64,000 nucleotides of DNA, taken from the NCBI GenBank assembly GCA_019925095.2, contig CM034406.1:10729388-10793387 (forward strand), given 5' to 3'. Source of the DNA: Dendrolimus kikuchii. Taxonomy: Eukaryota; Arthropoda; Insecta; Lepidoptera; Lasiocampidae. The translations under genes were made by a program, and so were the position numbers. Each line of letters opens with the position of its first letter. Positions within the stretch are counted from its first letter, which is position 1. The notes beneath the pieces are model-generated. The model worked only from the letters and a program-made list of their open reading frames with translations. It was not told the DNA's origin and made no database searches. This document shows positions 55,930 to 64,000 of the stretch, in pieces.

Positions 55930-56610
55930 AACCACCACGCGGAAAACGCGGTGGGACGTGTGGGATTCGCTTCATCGGGGTGAGACTAGCACTCCCGCAG
56001 GAACGTTACTGTCACGCCACAGTTGGGGATACTCACTAAAATCCCTGGCCAATTCTCATGCGTCCCTAGTCCGGGCCTTGGGCTCACTCGCGCTTTCGCC
56101 TCCAGCCCGGATGGACGATGGTCAGCCTCTTTACAGGCTGACCTCTCCATTTGTTAGCTGGAGAGATTGGTCGCTCCGATCACCTCGGCACTCGCCTTGA
56201 ACTGAGAGAGGCGCGCGGATCGGTGCGCGTCTCTCCTCTTCGGCCTTTGTGTGAAGGATCCAGTTCGCCCACCGGTCACCCGCATAGCCATGTAGCCTAC
56301 GGCGGCTAGAGGTCATCTCGTATGACTCTCCATTGCCGCAGCCGGCTCTGGCTGGAATGGAGTGTAGTGGTCTGCTCCCTCTCCCGCATGTAATATAATC
56401 TCCTTTGCGGACATTACGGTCTCGCAGAAGGAAGCGGGTGCATCCCACGCGTCAATGTTTCCGACCATCGTCTTCACCACGGTCAGGAGCGTTCCGATAG
56501 CCGCGATGAGAACACGGCGCTGCTCGTCTCAAAGTGAACACGTCTGGAGGGTGTGCAGCGCCGACGCGTGGCCTACGCGTCAATATTTTTCAAACACTTC
56601 TTGTCCTTAC
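55930..56610 (-). pseudogene. R1-like LINE, ORF2 C-terminus and 3' region
   Basis: The minus-strand translation of about 56590-56320 gives ALHTLQTC, one stop, then DEQRRVLIAAIG and DAWDAPASFCETVMSAKEII. This resembles the C-terminal zinc-finger and tail region of R1-clade LINE reverse transcriptases (HTL-x-x-C, EQRR, FCE-x-V, KE). The catalytic domain is absent. Sequence downstream (56110-55940) recurs at 4240-4420. GC content is unusually high. It is a 5'-truncated, mutated copy. Confidence 0.55.
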
Positions 56611-56639
56611 TATCCTACTCCATGTAACCCTTGCTAATC

Positions 56640-57380
56640 CTCTTATGTGATCTTTGTATCTCCAGTGTTGCCGTCCTCTCTTCCTCTTCCATCCATAGGT
56701 TACCATTCTGTCAGTATGTTTGTTCAATTTTCTTTACTCTCTCTCTCTTTTCATACGTTTTATCCGTCGCCATCCAGCTGTATTTTTTACTTACATAAAA
56801 ACTTAATTAGGCTTTTTATATATATACAAACCTTCAGTAAAAATTATTTGACTGACGGTGAAGGCCCTTTAAAATACATTCCGTGGTTTAGGCGGAGTTA
56901 GCGGATATGCACAAAGACAGACGTGCCAAGGGACTTTGTTTTATACCATGTAAAGAAGAACGTGAATGAGAACTTGACAGAGAATTTCCGACCATCGCCA
57001 ACTATTATCTATGATCTAAGCAGAACTTATAGTTAAATCTCTTAGAGCTGTTCAATTCCAGGTAAGAGGAGTTCGCAAGAAGCGCGAATATGCATCGCTT
57101 ACTTATTTCGCAAAGGACAAAGTTTGAATTGGAGATAGTTCAAGTTGGAACTTGTACATAATAATGCGCTTTACATGTTATTTCTTGTATAAACATGGAT
57201 TTGCTTGTTTACAACTACCCCCAAGTACAATTCGATATATGATACCTTTTGCAATAAATTAACAAATAGATTATTATATATACTAATTCATTAAATAAAA
57301 TTAATTTACAAAATATGGTATGTAAACTCATTTATTCGTAACTATGTTACACGTCAGGGTTGTGTTATGTATTATTAGTA
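56640..57380. other. unassigned sequence
   Basis: A pyrimidine-rich stretch at 56640-56780. No gene supported. Confidence 0.35.
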
Positions 57381-57384
57381 AATT

Positions 57385-57470
57385 TTAAAAGGCACAGAAC
57401 TGAAAGAATATGACGGTATTCAATGACATTGAGTGATTCAAGTTTATGCATAAACATAAACTTGAATCTT
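57385..57470 (+). repeat. short repeat (pairs with 25700-25785) with hairpin
   Basis: AAAGGCACAGAACTGAAAG and CAATGACATTGAGTGATTCA match the minus strand of the 25.7 kb copy. CAAGTTTATG (57439) and CATAAACTTG (57455) form a small hairpin. The solo LTR is inserted just downstream. Confidence 0.45.
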
Positions 57471-57475
57471 CATAT

Positions 57476-57995
57476 TGTTACGAGTTAGCGGGACTCGAAT
57501 TAAAATGCCGTTGGAATTATTATAGCGTTTATTAGAACTATACAAATACGTATAACACAGGTATAAATATAACCGAACACAACCAATCCAAAGGTAATGT
57601 AGAAGGTCGTAATTGAATAAAACGCGCAAAGTCCGTCACTATTAGATTCCCGAATGTGCACACGTCACGCCCGTATCGTAGTCGTCGCTCAACAGCGTCC
57701 TCTCTCCATCAGGCCATCGTTTTATACTTCACAAATGCAAAATGTGCCCGCCCGACAAGATCGACACAGTTTCCTAGAATTAGCTTGTAATCCGCAACAC
57801 CTGGCTAATTATGCTAACGAGCGAGTACAATAGACCATAGGCAGTTCTCCACAATAACTTAGAAACGTATGCCAATAAATAAGTGAACAAAAGAAGACGA
57901 TCATAAAAGGATTACAATTAGTTCAAATGCCGACAGGTAATAATATGTGCTTTTACAGATTTGTACGTGGAATTTATCTGGCCTAAGTTGTAACA
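57476..57995 (-). mobile_element. solo LTR (Ty3/gypsy-like), copy 2
   Basis: TGTTACGAG...GTTGTAACA flanked by ATAT (57472-57475 and 57996-57999). It shares its ends, the promoter-like AAGTATAAAACG on the minus strand and AATAAACGC with copy 1, with several indels between them. The two copies therefore represent separate insertions of one family, each reduced by LTR-LTR recombination. Confidence 0.82.
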
Positions 57996-58036
57996 ATATA
58001 TAAATAAAACAATTTGGTTGATTCATCTAAATTCAA

Positions 58037-58270
58037 AAACAATAATGAACCATCTAATATTGGATGGTGTCTAATGGGCGGTTCCTATATCTTACTAATT
58101 CTAATTATTTATTTTTTAATATTATTTATTAATCTTACTAATGTGTGAAGCTTATGTCAAATTTTAACCGATACGTAGTAAGGCAAAAAGGAACGGTCGG
58201 TTAGGAACCGTCCATCAGCCAATTGGTGTGTCAACGACACTAATAGTCGGTTCCTATATCTTACCGATCG
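58037..58270 (+). repeat. imperfect tandem duplication, ~170 bp unit
   Basis: CGGTTCCTATATCTTAC occurs at 58079-58095 and 58248-58264. GAACC-x-TC-rich segments upstream of each also correspond. Interior similarity is weak. Confidence 0.5.
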
Positions 58271-58649
58271 TTAATTTGCTCTTACTATCGATTAAAAGTG
58301 ATTAAGAGATTGACATTTTCGTCCTCCCTCCATTACAGGAACAAACACAATATTTTGACTATAATTCTAATCACCGCTAAGTGCCAATAAATCAAATACA
58401 AATTGAAGGCGAAATTGTTTAATCCCTTCAGGGACTATAAAGGAATCTCTCTGAATATTTTAAACTATTTCAAAAATGATTGTAAAAGTTTCCGCTAACG
58501 GAATTTAGGCAATTGGGAAGTCGTCGAAGAATTTGTACATTTTCTAGATTTTATTTGATGTTTCTGGTATCTACTTTAGGAATACTTTGCGTAGTTTACA
58601 TCGTTATTCGCGAACTTGGATAGTGTTATTTTTTTAAGAAATGTAATTT

Positions 58650-59430
58650 TAAATATAATTAACTCGTATACATACATACATAATTTCACGCCAGCTCCCT
58701 TGCGGGGTAGGCACGAACAACAGAGCGCCATTTAGGCTTATTCTTACACACCTCACTTGCTTCTTTTACATTCATAACTCTTGTCATGCACGCTCGTCTG
58801 TTCTTAAGGCTCCTGACATCACCTTCTGCTAGTACACGATCAATTTGATCATGGAAGGTGTGTCGTGGCCTTCCACGACTTCTGCATCCATCCACTTTTG
58901 CATTGTATATCTGTTTATTCATTCTTTCATCATGCATTCTTTCCACATGCCCGAACCATCGGAGCATTCCTTTCCTTACATTCACCCGGACACTCTCTTT
59001 CAGACCAACTCTCTTTCTTACTTCGGTATTACGAACGCGGTCCGCGAGCGTCACTCCGCAGATTTTGCGCAGTGCTCGCATCTCGACCGCGTTTACTCTA
59101 CTTTCATGCTCTTTCTTCCATACCCAACTCTCGCTTCCATACGTGAGCGTAGGTACCAGCACCGCGTTGTGTATGGCGAGCTGGGCCTTCTGGCTGAGGT
59201 TCTTAGCGTCTAAAAGTTTACCTAACGCTCCATTCAAACTATTCCCAAATTCACTCTTCTTTCTATATCAGCGGTGTACCTTCCATCCCTGCTAAAGGCA
59301 CATCTAAGATATACAAACTCATTCACTTGCTCCAGCATAACATCATCGACCATTATCCTTGCATTCGTTCTGGTTTCTTCTCTTTCAAACACCATAACCT
59401 TTGTTGTCTTCGCATTCAACTCGTATACAA
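58650..59430 (-). pseudogene. RTE-type LINE ORF2, C-terminal part, frameshifted
   Basis: Two minus-strand frames join into one LINE product. The frame at 59419-59234 has KTTKVMVFEREETRTNARIM and FVYLRCAFSRDGRYTADIER, the thumb-like region after the reverse transcriptase. The frame at 59237-58686 continues MNGALGKLLDAK, PTLTYGSESWVWKKEHESRV, RALRKICGVTLADRVRNTEV, RWFGHVERMHDERM and RAYPARELA. They are in different frames, so a 1- or 2-base shift lies near 59240-59250. Upstream catalytic and endonuclease parts are missing (5' truncation). The 3' tail is (TACA)n on the plus strand at 58668-58680. Confidence 0.9.
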
Positions 59431-59434
59431 TTTA

Positions 59435-59840
59435 ATTATATTGAAAATTACTATACAAATAGAAAAGTATGTGTATAAATAATAAATATTATGTAAATAG
59501 TACATTGAATCAAAGAGAATAGTGCAATATTAAATTTTCTTTCTTCTTTTGGTGGAGTTTCATTTTTCATACTATATCCTATATATAGGTCCTCAAAAGT
59601 ATGTTTTAAAATATATAATTAATATTTTTTTACAATCCGTAACTGAAGTAAAATTGTAGTTTAAACAATATACCTACAGTAGAACTAAATACTGTATTTT
59701 GATAAGAATCTGATATGACTTTTAATATATGAAAGTTGTTTGTTTGATGTTAAGTTGTTTTCTATTCAATAGTAATGAAATATTTGATTTTAAAATGTCT
59801 TGTAGGATTATTTAGACTCTTTCCTATGGGGCATGCATAT
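59435..59840. other. unassigned AT-rich sequence
   Basis: No supported feature. Confidence 0.4.
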
Positions 59841-59845
59841 ATTTG

Positions 59846-60126
59846 TCCGTGCAGGAACGGAAAAGGAATACAATTTCCTGCGGCTGGGCGGCCTATCGTA
59901 AGAGACGACAATACCACCCACAGCCAGTGGTAGAGCATTTGCGCGTCTGGATGGGTATGGCCGCCATAACAACCATGAGTTGTGTTCCGGTATTAATGGC
60001 CAGGTTCCACTACCCTTTAAGAGAGCAGCAGTACATTTGTAGCACTTTTGGTGTTGCAAATGTCCATAAGGATTATAACCACTTCCCATCAGGTGGGCCG
60101 TCTGCCTGTCTGCTAAACTCATGCAA
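59846..60126 (-). repeat. CAGACGG-family repeat, copy 7
   Basis: Minus strand from TTGCATGAGTTTAGCAGACA to CGTTCCTGCACGGA, with the usual interior segments. The 104- and 113-codon frames on the two strands are not conserved. Confidence 0.75.
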
Positions 60127-60129
60127 TAA

Positions 60130-60955
60130 AAAAAGAAGGCAAGACGGCGTCATGAGATATTTTTGTGTTTTTATTTTATTTTAAACGTAATTCTTAGATC
60201 AAATAACTCAAAGCTTGAAAAAATATATATTAAAACTTTCATTTCTTAAGATTTTTTGTTCCTAGTGTGGTGGTTTCTTTAAGTTGGGTGGTACGTTGAT
60301 GATGGTTATCCCGTTGGATAGGATGCCGCACCACTGGTAAGAGTCTACGTTTCAATCACCACGGGATCTAGGCTTGATAATAAAACAACGCGTAGTTGTA
60401 TTCTCTATGTATTAGTTGCTTAATTAATTTAACATTAAAAGACTCTACATACAAAAATCTTAACTACTACGTGATAATATTTAAAACCTATATCCTGAAC
60501 ATGTTCGTATGTTGCATCTTCGAAGGTTTCGTTTGTTTTCTATATCGGCAGTTTTTATCACATGCAAATTATACGGGAAAAATTGATTCATGTCCGTCAC
60601 ATAATACGTAGTATTTCTTTTTCCAGTCTAACGGTTTAAGGTATATGGAATAAACTACGTATACTTTATTCTAATATAGTTTTATATCTTCGACTTGGCT
60701 TTATGAAATGCATCTATCAATTTCACGATTTTCCGCACTGAATTGCCATCGATAGCATCGCATGCATCCGAGATATCGATGCGCTGGAATCGACATTTAA
60801 ATCGGACTCCGCTACGTGCTGAGCGTTCAAAATGAAAAGAGCGATCCGGTACTGTTTTACATATCTAACTCACTAAAACTGTAGGCATTTTTAGCCTTAT
60901 TTTTATATGCGTTTAATTTGATTTAAGTGAGAAAGGAAATTATATTTTTCTCTCT
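60130..60955. other. unassigned sequence
   Basis: No supported gene. GC-richer patches at 60260-60370 and 60720-60840 show nothing recognisable. Confidence 0.35.
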
Positions 60956-60959
60956 ATTC

Positions 60960-61235
60960 TTTTAACTTCTTCCAATTATTTGGGGTCGGCACAATATGTC
61001 TTTTCCTTGTACTCTCCTATATTATGGCATACGTCCTTTATCGCACTACAAATAATCATGCCTTCTTTCGGAAAATTTATGCATCTCTTTTTTGGTCTAC
61101 CTTTACATTTGTACCAATCAATCTTCCAGCTTAACAGTCTTATTGTCACGTGACATACATTCTTTCTCATTACATGACGATAATATCTTAGTATACTTCC
61201 TTTCATTTTGTCAGTCATGGGTGCAATTTCCAAAG
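60960..61235 (-). pseudogene. second RTE-type LINE, C-terminal remnant
   Basis: The frame at 61233-60976 reads TDKMKGSILRYYRHVMRKNV, CKGRPKKR and KEKTYCADPK. This has the same architecture (reverse-transcriptase tail with a YxxHVxR motif followed by a GRPKKR motif) as the 58.7 kb fragment but is clearly a different, divergent family. Only the C-terminus remains. Confidence 0.7.
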
Positions 61236-61239
61236 ATCC

Positions 61240-61645
61240 ACTTATTTACTCATTTCACTAAAGGACATCGTTTATCTTTGCGTATGCAAATCGCGATAGC
61301 TTAATGATTGTATTATATATTAATATAATTTGTTTTAAATATATAATTAAATATCGTTTCAAATTGCAGTGGTCTTTTTTATAACAAAATATAATAGAAG
61401 GTATATTTGTGACGCCCTCTGGAGGAGTAAGATTTACGACTTTTTCCTCAATTATTTTAATTATATTCAATTGTTTTTGTATTTTTTTTTATAATTGTTA
61501 TGATTTTTAAAAATTGATGTGTACCTACATTTTGGTATATGACCTGTATTTAATGTAAATACAATGAGTTTATATAACTTTAATACCATCTTATGAACAA
61601 TTATTACCTGTATTTCTACAAATAAAGATTCATTCATTTATTTAT
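61240..61645. other. unassigned AT-rich sequence
   Basis: No supported feature. Confidence 0.4.
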
Positions 61646-61649
61646 CGGT

Positions 61650-61792
61650 CGATTGTTATTCTTAGTAATTTTCTCCTTTGGATAGAAGGTACACACACAT
61701 ATATACATCTACTAGCTGTACTAGTGCTAGTAGATGTATATATGTGTGTGTACCTTCTATCCAAAGGAGAAAAGTACTAGGAATAACAATCG
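61650..61792. repeat. inverted duplication (66-bp arms, 11-bp loop)
   Basis: Arms 61650-61715 and 61727-61792 match at 64 of 66 positions around loop CTGTACTAGTG. The arms contain a short CACACA/TATATA run. Immediately followed by microsatellites. Confidence 0.9.
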
Positions 61793-61799
61793 AAATTAA

Positions 61800-61959
<160 letters not shown>

Positions 61960-62006
61960 CAATGCCACTTTTCGTTTTAATTTTATAACATGAGAACGAC
62001 TTTACC

Positions 62007-62625
62007 GATTTTGGTGAAATTTTGTGTGTGTGTTTGAGTGGAACCCGGGATGGTTTAGATTTACAATTGGAATCGGTAGGTGGCGCTGAGATCGGGTTCT
62101 ACAATTCTCCTTATCACCTGGAGCGATTTTGGTGATTTTGTTTTTGTGTGTTTGAGTGGGTTCCCGGATGGCTTAGATTCGCAAAAAGAACCGGTAGGTG
62201 GCGCTGAGATCGGGTTCTAGGATCCTCCTAATCAATGGGAGTGATTTTGGTGATTTTGTTTTTGTGTGTTTGAGTGGGTTTCCGGATGGTTTAGATTCGC
62301 AATTAGAACCGGTAGGTGTCGCTGAGATCGGGTTCTAGAATCCTCCTAGTCACCTGGACCGATTATGGTGATTTTGTTTTTGTGTGTTTGAGTGGGTTCC
62401 CGGATGGTTTAGATTCGCAATTAGAACCGGTAGGTGGCGCTGAGATCGGATTCTAGAAGCCTCCTAATCACCGGTAGCGATTTTGGTGATTTTGTTTTGT
62501 GTGTTTGAGTGGGTTCCCGGATGGTTTAGATTCGCAATTAGAACCGGTAGGTGGCGCTGATATCGGGTTCTAGAATCCTCCTAATCAACGGGAGCGATTT
62601 TGGTGATTTTGTTTTTGTGTCATGA
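62007..62625 (+). repeat. 118-bp tandem array inside a Helitron-like element
   Basis: GATTTTGGTGA-type unit starts lie at 62007, 62125, 62243, 62361, 62479 and 62596, a period of 118 (last 117) bp. Each unit carries GTGTGTTTGAGTGGGTTCCC, GGATGGTTTAGATTCGCAAT and CCGGTAGGTGGCGCTGAGAT. The outer units are more divergent than the inner ones. Confidence 0.92.
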
Positions 62626-62684
62626 AACAAAGTCTTTTAGGAATTGAGAAAATATGGCGGTACGAAGTTCGCCGCGTCAGCTAG
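62626..62684 (+). mobile_element. Helitron-like 3' terminus (family D)
   Basis: GGCGGTACGAAGTTCGCCGC forms a hairpin and is followed by GTCAGCTAG|T (CTAG at 62681-62684). This is the terminus of the element that contains the 118-bp array. The 5' end probably lies near 61960-62000 but is not clear. Confidence 0.7.
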
Positions 62685-62777
<93 letters not shown>

Positions 62778-62778
62778 A
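62685..62778. repeat. (TA)n / (TG)n microsatellite
   Basis: A long TA run with TG interruptions, ending in (TG)8-type repeats, directly after the Helitron end. Confidence 0.97.
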
Positions 62779-62784
62779 TAAACA

Positions 62785-63003
62785 TGCATAGTATTTTACT
62801 AAGTTTTCGCGACTAGTACACGTAAATAAAACTACTGTTTAACTAATAAAATACATACATACATACATAACTTCACGCCAGTTCCCTTGCGGGGTAGGCA
62901 CGAACAACAGAGCGCCATTTAGGCTTATTCTTACACACCTCACTTGCTTCTTTGACATTCATAACTAATAAAATGCCGCGCTTAAAACCGTTGAAACGTA
63001 GTA
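62785..63003 (-). mobile_element. palindromic element, internally deleted copy 3
   Basis: The reverse of the tail (AAGTTTTCGCGACTAGTACAC at about 62800-62820) is followed by AATAAAACTACTGTTTAAC, and later GCTTAAAACCGTTGAAACGT. So the tail lies on the left and nearly all arm sequence is deleted. It is split by an LINE tail at 62853-62962. Confidence 0.6.
62853..62962 (-). mobile_element. RTE-type LINE 3' tail with 12-bp target duplication
   Basis: The last ~100 bp of the 58.7 kb LINE family plus (CATA)n, flanked by AACTAATAAAAT at 62841-62852 and 62963-62974. A clean, heavily 5'-truncated retroposition. Confidence 0.88.
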
Positions 63004-63120
63004 CAAACGTGCAAAGTTATTATCACTTCTATTATTCATAGAGGAACGCATAGGCCTCTAATTGTTACGATACTAGTATACACATTTCGCGTCATCTCCT
63101 TTTAATAACGTCTCCATTCA

Positions 63121-63581
63121 AAATAAAACTACGTTTTAACGGGTTTAAGCGTGGTAATTTATTGGATTTTTATTATTCCGACGTTTCGGCCACTTTTCAG
63201 TGGCCGTGATCACGGAAGACAAAGATAAGTTTAATATTATGTAAAATGTTTAGAGCTAGGCATGTTTGCTGAAGAGTTTCTTGCGTCGCTTCTTTTCATC
63301 AAGCCACAACATGTTGCGAAGCGGTGGTAAATTAGGTTAGGCTCCCATAGAGTAAATAATAACCATATACAATATTAAAACTAAATAATTAAAATAAACA
63401 TGTTAGCGGTAGGCTAAATAAAACTTTAACAATACTTATTGATACTTGACATCTTTGTCTTCCGTGATCACTGCCACTGAAAAGTGGCCGAAACGTCGGA
63501 ATAATAAAAACCAAATAAATTACCGCACTTAAAACGTAGTTTTATTATGTATACAAGTCGTGAAAACTTAAGAAAATATTC
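63121..63581 (+). mobile_element. palindromic element, copy 2 (unequal dimer)
   Basis: The left unit keeps only its terminal ~108 bp (to GACAAAGAT at 63228). The right unit is longer (63229-63548) and includes the part that forms the spacer in copy 1. The same one-sided tail (63549-63581, ATGTATACAAGTCGTGAAAA) follows. The flanks TCTCCATTCA (63111-63120) and TGTCCGTTCA (63582-63591) may be a 10-bp target duplication with two changes. Hammerhead-like motifs lie at 63176-63217 (minus) and 63460-63501 (plus). Confidence 0.72.
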
Positions 63582-63599
63582 TGTCCGTTCAAGCTGAAT

Positions 63600-64000
63600 T
63601 AAAGTTTAAAAATAAACGTTAAAGTTTAAAAATAAACGTTAAAAGTAACTAAAGATACACGCACACGGCATTGGAAATCGTTCTTTGCCGATTCGCGATA
63701 CGCTGTTGATTTGTTGCTATGGCAACAAAAATAAAAAATGTTTTGGCAACGACAGAGCAAACAAAAAGTTTGGCTGGGAAGCGCTACCCTCGATCACGCA
63801 CGCCGGCAAATATTGTTATGGTTTATTTTGAACGAATTTTATACAGTTAAAAATCAAATCGTTTTACTGCATTGAAGTTTAGTCAGATGGTTTAAAAGCT
63901 CTGCAATTTAGTTGGTTGGTTTGGTTGGTTGGGTATTTTTATTTTCTTATGGGAATTTCCAGTTACGAAACAAAGTATACTTTTTATGACGTTATCTTGA
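63600..64000. other. unassigned sequence with a short tandem duplication
   Basis: AAAGTTTAAAAATAAACGTT is repeated in tandem at about 63601-63641. The rest, including a GC-richer stretch at 63660-63815, shows nothing I recognise. Confidence 0.4.

Noticed and set aside
62007..62625. A CRISPR array
   Set aside because: Units are 118 bp head-to-tail with no unique spacers, in an insect genome.

Overview
This window is AT-rich, intron- or intergenic-type DNA from an insect, almost certainly a moth or butterfly (Lepidoptera). The evidence is the combination of interspersed repeats: Helitron-like elements starting TCTATA(C)TAATATTATAAA and ending CTAG, an RTE-type LINE whose 3' end runs into (TATG)n, tRNA-derived SINEs, and the seven-copy 280-300 bp repeat that starts TTGCA-GAGTTCAGCAGACAGGC. 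I find no complete host gene. All long open reading frames belong to mobile elements, and the rest is decayed repeat sequence, simple repeats and AT-rich sequence I cannot assign. No similarity search was run; family names come from motifs.

Layout. 0-14 kb: a tRNA-SINE (1.22-1.46 kb), a possible terminal exon (2.25-2.40 kb), old repeat copies, an ACCAAAACT minisatellite (7.75-8.06 kb), a 30-nt candidate microexon (8722-8751) and unassigned DNA. 14.34-18.99 kb: a Ty1/copia retrotransposon on the minus strand with an uninterrupted 1390-codon gag-pol frame and two LTRs identical over 152 bp. 19-26 kb: Helitron-like and MITE fragments, two related LINE-like 3' ends and a long hairpin (24.28-24.64 kb). 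26.51-27.77 kb: a Tc1/mariner-superfamily transposon with an open 361-codon DD41D (rosa-type) transposase and 14-bp terminal inverted repeats. 28-47 kb: two complete short Helitron-like elements, several larger Helitron-like copies, three RTE 3' ends, three TIR MITEs including a hAT type, and a SINE. 47.8-58 kb: two solo LTRs (both flanked by ATAT), a near-perfect 254-bp palindromic element (49.11-49.76 kb), a TIR element and an R1-like LINE end. 58-64 kb: RTE-type LINE remnants, an inverted duplication beside long microsatellites, a 118-bp tandem array ending in a Helitron terminus, and two more copies of the palindromic element.

The most interesting signal is the palindromic element. Copies at 49112-49756 and 63121-63581 are head-to-head dimers of one unit, with a ~33-bp tail on only one end and long target duplications (14 bp exact; 10 bp with two mismatches). 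Each arm carries a segment with hammerhead-ribozyme layout: stem I UUCC/GGAA, a 7-bp stem II capped by GAAA, then GAAAC-GUC. The usual CUGANGA core reads GUGAUCA, so core positions C3 and G8, known to pair, are swapped to G and C; there is also one extra C. This arrangement resembles the terminal repeats of Penelope-like retroelements. That assignment is an inference and is testable.

The elements mostly act independently. The copia and DD41D elements are the only ones whose proteins look complete enough to be active. The others are non-autonomous or dead. Nesting gives relative ages: an RTE tail lies inside a palindromic element, and the copia 5' LTR abuts a Helitron-like copy cut off at that point.
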